Assembly (NCBI GenBank): GCA_902520485.1
Contig: CABYNZ010000004.1
Location: 1-63,230 of the forward strand
DNA from: an uncultured Prochlorococcus sp.
GTDB taxonomy: Bacteria > Cyanobacteriota > Cyanobacteriia > PCC-6307 > Cyanobiaceae
Reading direction: 5' to 3'
Length of the DNA stretch: 63,230 nt
Part shown: piece after piece, positions 55,086 to 63,230 of the stretch
How the letters are laid out: every line of letters begins with the position of its first letter
Position numbering within the stretch: position 1 is the stretch's first letter
Notes under the pieces: generated by a model
What the model was told of the DNA's origin: nothing
Database searches by the model: none
The model's input: the letters and a program-made list of their open reading frames with translations, nothing else
Made by a program: the position numbers and the translations under genes

Positions 55086-55707
55086 AGTCCATTTGATTTT
55101 TTTCTATACCTTCACCCAATGTATATCTTGTAAATCGTCTTACTTTGATATTTTCCCCAATTTTTGCAGCTGCTTGTTTAACAAGATCCTCAACTGTTAA
55201 AGAACTATCTTTAATGTAGGGTTGTGAAAGCAAAACAAGCTCATTAAGTCTTTTTGCTATTCTCCCTTCAACTATTTTTTCTTTAATTTGTTCTGGTTTT
55301 CCAGATAAATCATCCCTACCCATTTCAATCTGTTTTTCTTTTTCCACAACATCTTCTGGTATTTCATCAATTGATACATACTCAACATTTGGGCATGCTG
55401 CTACTTGCATTGAGACATCCTTCAACAGAGATTGGAATATATCACCTCTAGCAACGAAATCAGTTTCACAATTTAACTCTAGTAAAACTCCAACTCTTGA
55501 TCCAGTATGTATGTAACTACCGATTGAACCTTCAGCCGCTACTCTTCCCGATTTCTTTTCAGCACTAGCTATGCCTTTCTTTCTTAACCATTCCAAAGCT
55601 TTATCTATATTTCCTTCAGTTTCGTTAAGTGCTTTTTTGCAGTCCATCATTCCTGCGCCAGTTTTATCTCTAAGATCTTTTACAAGTTTTGCTGTAATGT
55701 TTCCCAT
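55051..55707 (-). CDS. tsf: Elongation factor Ts
   Basis: A 218-residue nucleotide exchange factor for EF-Tu. I place the start at [13 protein letters not shown] (ATG 55707) rather than at an upstream in-frame ATG inside rpsB that would add 28 unrelated residues. [21 protein letters not shown] (TDVGF-like N-domain, about 13-33) and the core [23 protein letters not shown] (about 65-87) are conserved. Length is at the short end, as in other cyanobacteria and plastids. It follows rpsB with a 43-bp spacer, the usual operon. Confidence 0.95.
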   Translation of the reverse strand: MGNITAKLVKDLRDKTGAGMMDCKKALNETEGNIDKALEWLRKKGIASAEKKSGRVAAEGSIGSYIHTGSRVGVLLELNCETDFVARGDIFQSLLKDVSMQVAACPNVEYVSIDEIPEDVVEKEKQIEMGRDDLSGKPEQIKEKIVEGRIAKRLNELVLLSQPYIKDSSLTVEDLVKQAAAKIGENIKVRRFTRYTLGEGIEKNQMDFAEEVASMQTN

Positions 55708-55750
55708 TTGAAGTAATAAAATTAGTGAATAGTAAGTTTTAAATTGGAAT

Positions 55751-56455
55751 TTAATTTTTTCTTTCGGCATTAGAGCCCTTTCTACCCTCATTTATAGCAT
55801 CTGCAAGTCTTCCTAAAATAAGTTGCACAGATCTAACGGCATCATCGTTACAAGGAATTGGAACCTCACACAAATCAGGATCGCAATTTGTATCCAACAT
55901 TGATACTAATGAGATATCTAATTTTCTAGCTTCTAATACTGCATTAGATTCTCTTCTCTGATCAACCAATACAACTACATCTGGTAATCTTCTCATACCC
56001 TTAAGTCCACCTAAGTATTTTTGTAATCTTTCAAGTTCTCTCCTTAATACTGCAGCTTCTTTTTTAGGCCTCATTGCTATTGAACCACTACTTTCCATTC
56101 TTTCTAGATCCTTTAATCTTTCAATTCTTGCTTTCATTGTTGTCCAGTTAGTCAACATCCCTCCAAGCCATCTTTGATTTACATATGAAGCTCCACAGCG
56201 TGTGGCTTCCTGAGCTACTACATCTGATGCTTGTTTTTTTGTCCCTACAAAGAGGAAGCGTTTACCGCTTTTTGCAGCGTTTCTCGTCCATTTGTATGCA
56301 TTGTTCATACACAATGCTGTTTTTACAAGATCAATAATATGAACTCCATTTCTCGCGCAATATATATACTTAGACATCTTGGGATTCCAACGTCTAGTTT
56401 GATGCCCAAAATGAGCACCAGCTTCCATCATTTCTGATAGTGATACAACAGCCAT
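55751..56455 (-). CDS. rpsB: 30S ribosomal protein S2
   Basis: A 234-residue S2. [18 protein letters not shown] (about 10-27), [24 protein letters not shown] (about 93-104) and [37 protein letters not shown] (about 158-192, motif pattern) match the family closely. It is first in the rpsB-tsf unit. Its 5' leader carries a complementarity pattern that forms a pseudoknot, consistent with autoregulation by S2 as known in other bacteria. It is 130 bp from the next gene upstream. Confidence 0.97.
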   Translation of the reverse strand: MAVVSLSEMMEAGAHFGHQTRRWNPKMSKYIYCARNGVHIIDLVKTALCMNNAYKWTRNAAKSGKRFLFVGTKKQASDVVAQEATRCGASYVNQRWLGGMLTNWTTMKARIERLKDLERMESSGSIAMRPKKEAAVLRRELERLQKYLGGLKGMRRLPDVVVLVDQRRESNAVLEARKLDISLVSMLDTNCDPDLCEVPIPCNDDAVRSVQLILGRLADAINEGRKGSNAERKN

Positions 56456-56467
56456 AATTTAAAAAGG

Positions 56468-56531
56468 GTTTCGGGTTAGCCTCCATCTGACGGGGAATTA
56501 AAATTAATTAATCACCCGAAACTGTCAGATG
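56468..56531 (-). ncRNA. rpsB leader with predicted H-type pseudoknot
   Basis: In the transcript, CATCTGAC (56531-56524) pairs with GTCAGATG (56491-56484) for 8 bp, and GTTTCGGGT (56522-56514) pairs with ACCCGAAAC (56476-56468) for 9 bp. The two helices interlock (first, second, first', second'), which is the topology of an H-type pseudoknot. The 3' arm ends 12 nt before the rpsB ATG. A purine-rich GGAGG lies at 56484-56480, about 25 nt upstream of the ATG, and would be brought closer if the second helix forms. A -10-like TAGAAT (56556-56551) would start the leader near 56544. S2-binding autoregulation is inference. Confidence 0.65.
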
Positions 56532-56584
56532 TGTGGATTTAATTTTATCAATTCTAGCAAGTGATGCGTATTTCTAAAAGATTT

Positions 56585-57496
56585 TTATCTTAATTTGGTT
56601 AACTGTTTAATGTAAATCATATTTAGGGGGATCCTAAGTATCTCAAGTGCAAGTCTATTTCTTCTTATATTTACTAGGAATCTTAATAAAGGAAGGATTC
56701 TATCAACACTGATTAATCCTCCCAAGCAAAGAATTTGCCAAAGTAAATTATGGAGAGGAGTTAATTGAATCATAAATCTAACCCTTAAATTTGGATGTTT
56801 CTTATAAAACACTAAAGCCATTTTTGCTCTCTCTTTTTCTTGAGCTATTAATGAATCTATTTGTTCGCAATTAAATGGCGGATGCCAATGGAAACCTACT
56901 GCATTTGGGCATTTAATTAATTTTGTCCCAATTTTTTTTAATCTTTCTCCAAGTTCTAAATCCTCCCAACCGTAAAGACTAAAAGAAGTATCAAATAATC
57001 CCACACTTAAAATCAATTCTTTTGATATCGCTACATTCCCAGTAGCAAAGTATGCAAAAGAAGTGTCCATTATTTTATGTTTTTCACTCTTAGGATTTAA
57101 AAAATTAGATGTATTGACTACCGAGCCATAGGTAAAACATTTTTTATCATTTTTTCTCCAAGAGGCAAGTAATTTTTCTACGTGGCAATTTATAAAATTA
57201 TCTAAAACAATAAGATCACTATCAATGAATATAATAATTTCATATTTTGATTTAATTACTCCCAGATTTCTTCCAAGTGCAGGCCCTCCATGTTCTTGCT
57301 GAAAAAGAATAACGTGTGGCAGATTATCTTTGTTTTTATTTATCCATGAAGTTGTCCCATCAGTTGATCCATCATCAATTACTATTACTTCATAATTACT
57401 GATATTTGTATTTAATTTTTGATTCTCAAGCGCAAAGAGACATTTCTCTAATATAGGTAATCTATTGTAAGTCGGTATAACAATACTCACATTCAT
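56585..57496 (-). CDS. Family 2 glycosyltransferase
   Basis: A 303-residue GT-A enzyme. IVIPTYNRLPILEKCL (N-terminal nucleotide strand), VIVIDDGSTDGT (about 40-51), GPALGRNLGV, and the DxD-type metal motif in IIFIDSDLIV (about 91-100) are present. GWEDLELGERLKKIG (about 175-189, the ED acceptor motif) supports an active inverting enzyme. No membrane segment is convincing, although the C-terminus has hydrophobic patches. The acceptor is unknown; being last in the pcyA-dev run suggests a lipid or surface glycan. The gap upstream to the small basic gene is 61 bp. Confidence 0.85.
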   Translation of the reverse strand: MNVSIVIPTYNRLPILEKCLFALENQKLNTNISNYEVIVIDDGSTDGTTSWINKNKDNLPHVILFQQEHGGPALGRNLGVIKSKYEIIIFIDSDLIVLDNFINCHVEKLLASWRKNDKKCFTYGSVVNTSNFLNPKSEKHKIMDTSFAYFATGNVAISKELILSVGLFDTSFSLYGWEDLELGERLKKIGTKLIKCPNAVGFHWHPPFNCEQIDSLIAQEKERAKMALVFYKKHPNLRVRFMIQLTPLHNLLWQILCLGGLISVDRILPLLRFLVNIRRNRLALEILRIPLNMIYIKQLTKLR

Positions 57497-57557
57497 GATT
57501 ATGTCTTAAATATGCATAATATATTGAACTCCAAAAGATAAAAATAAAAGATATTGC

Positions 57558-57707
57558 CTAATCAGCTGCACCGCCATTATTTGATGTACCTGTAACGTTT
57601 CCGCCATCAGGTCTTCCATCAGTTCTTAATTTCCTTTTTTTGAATTTTCTAGCATAGGCTCTATTACGTTCCTGCTTTTCTTTTTTTAGATTCCTTCTCT
57701 TAGACAT
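57558..57707 (-). CDS. Small basic protein with Gly/Asn-rich tail (49 aa)
   Basis: Frame from ATG 57707 to TAG 57560-57558. The first 30 residues are strongly basic (MSKRRNLKKEKQERNRAYARK and KKRKLR) and the tail is Gly/Asn/Asp-rich (DGRPDGGNVTG). It could bind RNA or DNA. The gene lies 18 bp downstream of devA and shares its strand, so it probably belongs to the same transcript. Many picocyanobacteria keep small basic proteins of this kind with no known role. Confidence 0.55.
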   Translation of the reverse strand: MSKRRNLKKEKQERNRAYARKFKKRKLRTDGRPDGGNVTGTSNNGGAAD

Positions 57708-57725
57708 AAAATTTTTAACTTTTAT

Positions 57726-58454
57726 TTATATTAGCTCACTATGAGCACTATATATTTTACCATCCTCCATATTTAATATCCTATCAGCCATATCAGAAAT
57801 TCTTGGATCATGAGTCACCATAAGTACAGAACAATTTTGCTCTTTTGCTAGCTTTCTTAAAAGTGTTACTATTTCTCTTCCTGTGACGCTATCCAAAGCA
57901 GAAGTGGGCTCATCAGCTAATAAAAGTTTTGGGTTAGCAGATAAAGCTCGAGCAATTGCTACTCTCTGTTTCTGCCCACCAGATAAGTCATTTGGCAACT
58001 TTTTATGATGTTCTTCTAATCCTACTGCTGACAACCAATTCCGCGCTATTTCACGTCTTTGCAAATATGTTAGACCTTTTATTAAATCGGCGCCCATCTG
58101 GACATTTTGTTCTGCTGTTAAACATCTAAGAAGATTGTGACCTTGAAAAATCATTCCAATACTTCTTCTAAGAATCTGACGAGTTTTCCTTGATGCTCCA
58201 TTTAACTGATTATTTAATACCATTAAATCTCCACTTTGACAGGTTCTCAAAGCACCAATTAATGTTAAAAGAGTCGTTTTACCACATCCAGAAGGTCCTT
58301 TCAAAAGAACCAATTCTCCTTTATCAATATTTAAATTAACATCATTAAGAACTTGTTTTTTATTCTCATTTTTTCCATAAAAGTGACTCAAATTATTTAT
58401 TGAGACTGTTTTAAGGTTTTTAACATTATTTTTTGATTTATTAGCTTTAACCAT
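57726..58454 (-). CDS. devA: DevA-type ABC exporter ATPase
   Basis: A 242-residue ATPase with Walker A GPSGCGKTTLL (about 55-65), signature LSGGQKQRVAIARAL (about 157-171), Walker B LLLADEPTSALD and His in MVTHDPR. The sequence is of the MacB/LolD-like group used with FtsX-type permeases. In heterocyst-formers DevBCA exports glycolipids; here the cargo is unknown. It is last of the devB-devC-devA trio, with a 14-bp gap after devC. A short basic N-terminal extension (about 15 residues) precedes the domain. Confidence 0.88.
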   Translation of the reverse strand: MVKANKSKNNVKNLKTVSINNLSHFYGKNENKKQVLNDVNLNIDKGELVLLKGPSGCGKTTLLTLIGALRTCQSGDLMVLNNQLNGASRKTRQILRRSIGMIFQGHNLLRCLTAEQNVQMGADLIKGLTYLQRREIARNWLSAVGLEEHHKKLPNDLSGGQKQRVAIARALSANPKLLLADEPTSALDSVTGREIVTLLRKLAKEQNCSVLMVTHDPRISDMADRILNMEDGKIYSAHSELI

Positions 58455-58468
58455 TTATCTTTAAATTG

Positions 58469-59641
58469 TTAAAAAATTTCGGCAGGATCAGCGTCAACTA
58501 ATTTACGCATCGCAACAGCGGCGGACCCCATACACATAACTAAAACTAATACGAAAATTAAAATAGTTTTATCTGCGTCCATTATTATTGGGAGTTTCGT
58601 AGAACTTCTTATAACTGAGTAAAGTATTTGACCAGAGAAATAAGCAGGTAAATAACCAAACAATGCCAACAAAAACCCCTCTCTAGCTACGACAAAGAGA
58701 AGGGACTTAAGTCTATATCCCATTGCCAATAAGGTGGCGTACTCTGGGAGGTGATCTGTAACGTCACTATAAAGAATTTGATAAACGACCACACAACCTA
58801 CAACAAAACCCATCAAAGCACCCAAGCTAAATATAAAACCTATTGCAGTACTATTTTTCCAATAATTCTTTTCAAATTCTATAAATTGTTTTTTTGTTAG
58901 AACCCTTACATCATTTGGGAGTGAGTTATTCAATATCCTTGAAATAAATTCAGGATCAGATCCTTTTTTTAGCTTTACCAAACCAATTTCTATACTGCCA
59001 GGGGGATTAGCAGGAAAAAGTCTTAAGAAGGTTTCTCGACTAGTTATCAAATTACCATCTGCACCAAAAGATGGTCCCAACTCTACAAGGCCCTCAACAA
59101 TTACTCTTTTTCCAGCAACCTCAGTCTCAACTTTTTTTTCAGATAAAAACCATTCTTCAATCGGTCCAAATTCAGGTCTAGATAGTTTGTCAAAAAGAAC
59201 TCTTGATGGATTTCTTAATTTATAAGCTTTCTTTGAGAATCCCTCATCTAAAAGAAGTGAATCGGAGGGATTAAAACCTAATGCAAGTATTGATCTGGTT
59301 TTAAGATTTTCTGGATTTCTCCAAAGTAAATAATTCAGATTAACGGGAGCAGTTTTTTCAACATCTTCCACTGCGAGAGTCTGAATTAATCTTCTTTTTG
59401 GAAATCCACTCATGCTTATAGAACTTTTTGATCTGGGACTTATCAAAACAAGATCGGCATCTAAAAGTTTATGAATAGTTACGCTAGTGTCAAATAAACC
59501 ATCTCTAAAACCTAATTGCATAAACATCAAAATTCCTGCAAAACTGATTCCAGCTATGGCAACTGCTAGCCTTAATGGTTGCCTAGTTAATAACAACCAA
59601 GCTAATGGTATTTTTCTAAATTTTAAAAAAGAAAAACTCAT
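58469..59641 (-). CDS. devC: DevC-type FtsX-like permease
   Basis: A 390-residue permease with an N-terminal helix (about 22-42, LAVAIAGISFAGILMFMQLGF) and three C-terminal helices (about 265-290, 315-345, 355-380), with a large periplasmic domain between (about 50-260), the FtsX/MacB layout. It pairs with DevA for energy and DevB for crossing the periplasm. Its ATG overlaps the devB stop by one base, implying translational coupling. TolC-like outer membrane partner is not encoded here. Confidence 0.85.
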   Translation of the reverse strand: MSFSFLKFRKIPLAWLLLTRQPLRLAVAIAGISFAGILMFMQLGFRDGLFDTSVTIHKLLDADLVLISPRSKSSISMSGFPKRRLIQTLAVEDVEKTAPVNLNYLLWRNPENLKTRSILALGFNPSDSLLLDEGFSKKAYKLRNPSRVLFDKLSRPEFGPIEEWFLSEKKVETEVAGKRVIVEGLVELGPSFGADGNLITSRETFLRLFPANPPGSIEIGLVKLKKGSDPEFISRILNNSLPNDVRVLTKKQFIEFEKNYWKNSTAIGFIFSLGALMGFVVGCVVVYQILYSDVTDHLPEYATLLAMGYRLKSLLFVVAREGFLLALFGYLPAYFSGQILYSVIRSSTKLPIIMDADKTILIFVLVLVMCMGSAAVAMRKLVDADPAEIF

Positions 59642-60554
59642 CAGGGAATAAATTTTGCAATCACTTTCATTCCTGCATAGTTTTGAACGATATCTATAGA
59701 ATCTTGATCTAGTTTTACTAGTACCTCGATAATTCGCGAATCAGCATCCCCTGTTGGATCAGTCGATAGAACTTTTCTTTGTTTTACCTGAGGACTAATC
59801 CTAATAACCTTTCCTTTAAGATTTTTTTGGAAACCTCCATTCTCACTGCTCAATTCAACATTCTGAGAGATAAAGACTCTATCGATGTCAGATTCATAAA
59901 CCTCTATCAAAGCTTCCATTTTTTGACTAGAACCAATATCCAAAATACCTTCATTTTGCGGCCTTTCACCAACTCTCGTGTTTATTCCAAGGATAAAACC
60001 ATCAATTGGACTCCTTAGTTTTGAATTAAATAGATCTATCTTGATATTTTTTTGATCTCCGATAAGGTTTATTTTTTGTTTTTGCAATTTTAATAATTCA
60101 TCTTTTCTCTGTGAAAACTCTACAAAAGAATATACATCTTTACTCAAAGCTAATTCATACCTTTGAATTTGATCTTTCTTTAGGGAAATTTCTTCTTTGA
60201 TAGTATTAATTAGATTTTCATTTCTTTCAAGATCAGCAATTAATTTTTCTCCATTTTCAAAGATTGCGAGGATATCACCTTTTTTTACGAAATCTCCTTC
60301 ATTTACTAAAATTTCGACAATTCGGGGGGAAGAGCCAAACTGACTTATTGGAGCTGCCAATTGTCTAATCTCTCCCGCAGGAGAAAGTTGACCAAGTGCG
60401 GCAACAGCTTTAATAGGTGGTATGAAATCTCTTATTATTTCCTCTTTAAATTTTGAACTAGATTTATTATTTCCAGAACAGGAAATAACACCAAGAGATA
60501 TTGGTGTAAATAATAAAAAATAAATAAATAAATTTTTTAATATTTTTAATTTCA

Positions 60555-60555
<1 letters not shown>
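59641..60555 (-). CDS. devB: DevB-type periplasmic membrane fusion lipoprotein
   Basis: A 304-residue HlyD-family adaptor. The N-terminus has a hydrophobic core ending in the lipobox VISC at Cys26, so it is likely a lipoprotein. A lipoyl-like half (about 62-100, with LAAPISQFGSSPRIVEILVNEG and DFVKKGDILAIFEN), a coiled-coil hairpin (about 100-155) and the second lipoyl half (about 165-190, SPIDGFILGINTRVGERP) follow. It bridges DevAC to the outer membrane. Its ATG overlaps the pcyA stop by one base and its own stop overlaps the devC ATG, an unusually tight chain. Confidence 0.87.
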
Positions 60556-61304
<749 letters not shown>

Positions 61305-61321
61305 TTAAAGAGAGTACCTAA

Positions 61322-62572
61322 ATGAACGTAGGAGACATTAACTACTACACCCATTCAAGCAAAACTAGATGTGTGTTTGTGGATAATAAAGAATTGCCGC
61401 TTATAAGCATTGATATTTGGTGCAAAGCAGGTTCTTCATTTGAGGATGTTGATAAAAACGGCACTGCTCATTTTTTAGAACATATGATTTTTAAAGGATC
61501 TAACAAAATAATGCCAGGTGAGTTTGACCATAAAATTGAATCACTAGGCGGATTAAGTAACGCTTCAACTGGTTATGATGATGTACATTACCACGTCTTA
61601 GTTCCACCAAGTAACTTTAAAGAATCACTTGCTCTTTTGACAAATATTGTCGTTGCTCCAGATTTCAATCCTGATGAATTTATAAAAGAAAAAGGGGTAG
61701 TTATTGATGAAATAAAACAACAAAATGATCAGCCTGAAGAAAGACTATTTAATTATTTTTTGAAAAGGGTTTGGTTAAGTCCGAATTATGCCAATTCGAT
61801 TCTGGGAACTGAAAATAGTATTAAAAATTTAGAGATAGATGACCTTGTGAAATTTCATAGCAAACATTACACTACCGAAAAAATTTGTATTGCAATTGCC
61901 GGGAATCTCTCTGAAGAAATTTATAAAATTTTTGAAAAAAGTGATCTATCTGGCATAAAAGAAAGTCGAAATTTAATAAATCAAATAAATAAACCTTCTT
62001 TAAAAATTAGGAATGGTAGAGAGTCAGTTAAGTTCGAAAATTTAGAGTTTTCAAGAATATTTATGGCTTGGTTTATCCCAAACCTAAATGATCAAAAAAA
62101 TATTATTGGACTAGAGATATTAGCATCAATACTCTCTGTTGGAAGAAACAGCAGATTAGTAAAAATTTTAAAAGAAGATAGTAATATTGTTGAATCGGTA
62201 TATGTAGATGTAAATGCTGGAGAATTGGGAGGATTATTTATAATGGAAGCAAGTTGTGAGTCTAAAGATATTGATTTAGTAGAGAAGCAAATTAATAAAA
62301 CAATAGATGATGTCTCAAATAGTAAAGCCTTGTCTTTGGATGAAATAAAAAAAGCAATAAATATTGTTAAAAGTAATTATATTTTTAATTTAGAGACATC
62401 TTCACAACTCTCTTCATTCTTTGGAAATGAACTTCTTTGGGGGAGAAAATCTTCAATCAATAATTTAGAGAGTTATTTCAAATATTGGAATGACTTTGAT
62501 AACTTCAAAGAGATAACAGAATATATCCGCGGAGAGAAATTCACTTTAGTTGCATCCCCTGGTAAATGTTAA
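61322..62572 (+). CDS. M16 zinc peptidase (processing-peptidase family), active subunit
   Basis: A 416-residue insulinase-fold peptidase. The inverted zinc motif HFLEHMIFKGS (HxxEH, about 48-58), with the third ligand Glu in a downstream helix (GVVIDEIKQQ, about 125-134, motif ExxxxxxE region), marks an active M16B enzyme. It presumably degrades peptides or processes exported or transit-type peptides. It forms a pair with the next gene, overlapping by seven bases. It is divergent from pcyA across 41 bp. Confidence 0.9.
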   Translation: MNVGDINYYTHSSKTRCVFVDNKELPLISIDIWCKAGSSFEDVDKNGTAHFLEHMIFKGSNKIMPGEFDHKIESLGGLSNASTGYDDVHYHVLVPPSNFKESLALLTNIVVAPDFNPDEFIKEKGVVIDEIKQQNDQPEERLFNYFLKRVWLSPNYANSILGTENSIKNLEIDDLVKFHSKHYTTEKICIAIAGNLSEEIYKIFEKSDLSGIKESRNLINQINKPSLKIRNGRESVKFENLEFSRIFMAWFIPNLNDQKNIIGLEILASILSVGRNSRLVKILKEDSNIVESVYVDVNAGELGGLFIMEASCESKDIDLVEKQINKTIDDVSNSKALSLDEIKKAINIVKSNYIFNLETSSQLSSFFGNELLWGRKSSINNLESYFKYWNDFDNFKEITEYIRGEKFTLVASPGKC

Positions 62573-63230
62573 AAAAATATTATTTAAATAATAAAAAAAG
62601 GAATTTTTCAACTGCTTCAATTTGGATTAAAGGTGGAAGCGATATGGATCGTACTGGCAAAAAAGGGATAAACAAGATCCTTTGTTCATTACTTACCAGA
62701 GGATGTGAAGGTTTTAACAATTTCAGTCTCGCTCAGTATATTGAGTCCTATGGAGCAGAATTAAATCAAGAGATATTTGAAGATGGTATTTCATTAAGTA
62801 TTAAATCCCTAAATGAACATTTCAGCAAATTATTTCCTCTTTTAGACTTAATAATTAATAAGCCAATTCTCTCAGAGACTGAATTTAAAAAAGTAAAAAA
62901 ATCTTCTATTGATCACATTAAAAAAGATAAAGAGAATCCATTCAATATATGTTTTGAAAAATGGAGAAAAATTGTTTACTCAAATCATCCTTATGCTTTC
63001 AACACAATTGGCAATAATAATGATGTTTCAAAGATTACCTATGAAGATGTTTTGCTTGAATTTAAAAATTTCAAGAATAGAGAAAAGTATTTAATTTCCA
63101 ATAATCCCGAAATAAATGGAGAAAATTTTGGAACATTAGAAAAAAAAATCTTAAAAGAAAACTCAGATACTTTAAATCATAATTTAAATACTTCTAATAG
63201 ATTTGATTACATTAATAATGATTCAAATCA
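62566..63230 (+). CDS. M16 peptidase-like protein lacking the zinc site, 3' truncated by window
   Basis: The ATG at 62566 overlaps the previous stop by seven bases, and the frame stays open to the window edge (221 codons). It opens MLKKYYLNNKKRNFSTASIWIKGGSD and resembles M16 domain repeats, but where the partner has HFLEH this protein has NKILC, so it cannot bind the catalytic zinc. M16B enzymes often work as pairs of one active and one inactive subunit. The 3' end is missing only because the window stops. Confidence 0.8.
   Translation, partial: MLKKYYLNNKKRNFSTASIWIKGGSDMDRTGKKGINKILCSLLTRGCEGFNNFSLAQYIESYGAELNQEIFEDGISLSIKSLNEHFSKLFPLLDLIINKPILSETEFKKVKKSSIDHIKKDKENPFNICFEKWRKIVYSNHPYAFNTIGNNNDVSKITYEDVLLEFKNFKNREKYLISNNPEINGENFGTLEKKILKENSDTLNHNLNTSNRFDYINNDSN

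Overview
The window is a low-GC (about 30% by eye), gene-dense stretch of a picocyanobacterial chromosome, almost certainly Prochlorococcus and probably a high-light-adapted lineage. Evidence for the genus: pcyA and chlP sit among typical cyanobacterial single-copy genes. Several proteins belong to cyanobacteria-only families (DUF3685, DUF3727, CIA30-like and CSP41-like proteins). Phosphoribulokinase is of the proteobacterial (class I) type expected of alpha-cyanobacteria. Genes are very closely packed, overlaps between neighbours are common, and several starts are TTG or GTG. The high-light assignment rests only on base composition and compactness. I saw no rRNA, tRNA, CRISPR array, insertion sequence or prophage.

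Region 1 (1-5.3 kb) looks accessory. It holds short hypothetical proteins, many under 100 residues, with relatively long gaps. One is a ribbon-helix-helix-like protein flanked by repeated AGTG/CACT half-sites. A compact operon of Rieske oxygenase, 33-residue membrane peptide and ABC ATPase follows. Region 2 (5.4-8.2 kb) is an iron-homeostasis cluster: a cysteine-rich Crp/Fnr regulator behind a promoter with two Fur-box-like sites, a small partner gene, a ferritin with its own Fur-box-like site, and a stand-alone FutC-type iron-transport ATPase.

Region 3 (8.3-26.9 kb) is mainly plus-strand housekeeping: nth, pgsA, hisA, ruvX, proB, lpxD, leuB, prk, accD and class II fba, with cyanobacterial proteins of unknown role between them. 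Among those are a PPC-glutaredoxin fusion, a pseudo-receiver/DUF3685 protein and a CofE-like ligase. Region 4 (26.9-32.4 kb) holds purS-purQ, a CobW GTPase behind a pentapeptide-repeat protein, a degenerate UPRT-like protein and ilvD. Region 5 (32.5-40.4 kb) is carbon metabolism on the minus strand: a CIA30-like protein, pgl, gnd, glgC, hemA and glpX. rpe is divergent from glpX across a spacer holding a long perfect inverted repeat.

Region 6 (40.4-56.5 kb) carries ccsA, lptB, typA, a VanY-type carboxypeptidase, chlP, glyS, sir, a VanX-type dipeptidase, recG, a large unknown gene, tsf and rpsB. The rpsB leader can form a clear H-type pseudoknot. Region 7 (56.6-61.3 kb) is a minus-strand run of pcyA-devB-devC-devA, a small basic protein and a family 2 glycosyltransferase; pcyA, devB and devC overlap by one base each. 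Region 8 (61.3 kb to the end) starts a pair of M16 peptidase genes, the second cut by the window edge.

Taken together, the window joins iron sensing and storage, Calvin cycle and pentose phosphate enzymes (prk, fba, glpX, rpe, gnd, pgl), tetrapyrrole and bilin synthesis (hemA, chlP, pcyA), and translation. The most interesting items are the rpsB leader pseudoknot, the double Fur-box promoter of a cysteine-rich Crp-like regulator, the operator-like repeats around the ribbon-helix-helix gene and between glpX and rpe, and the uncharacterised Rieske/ABC operon.
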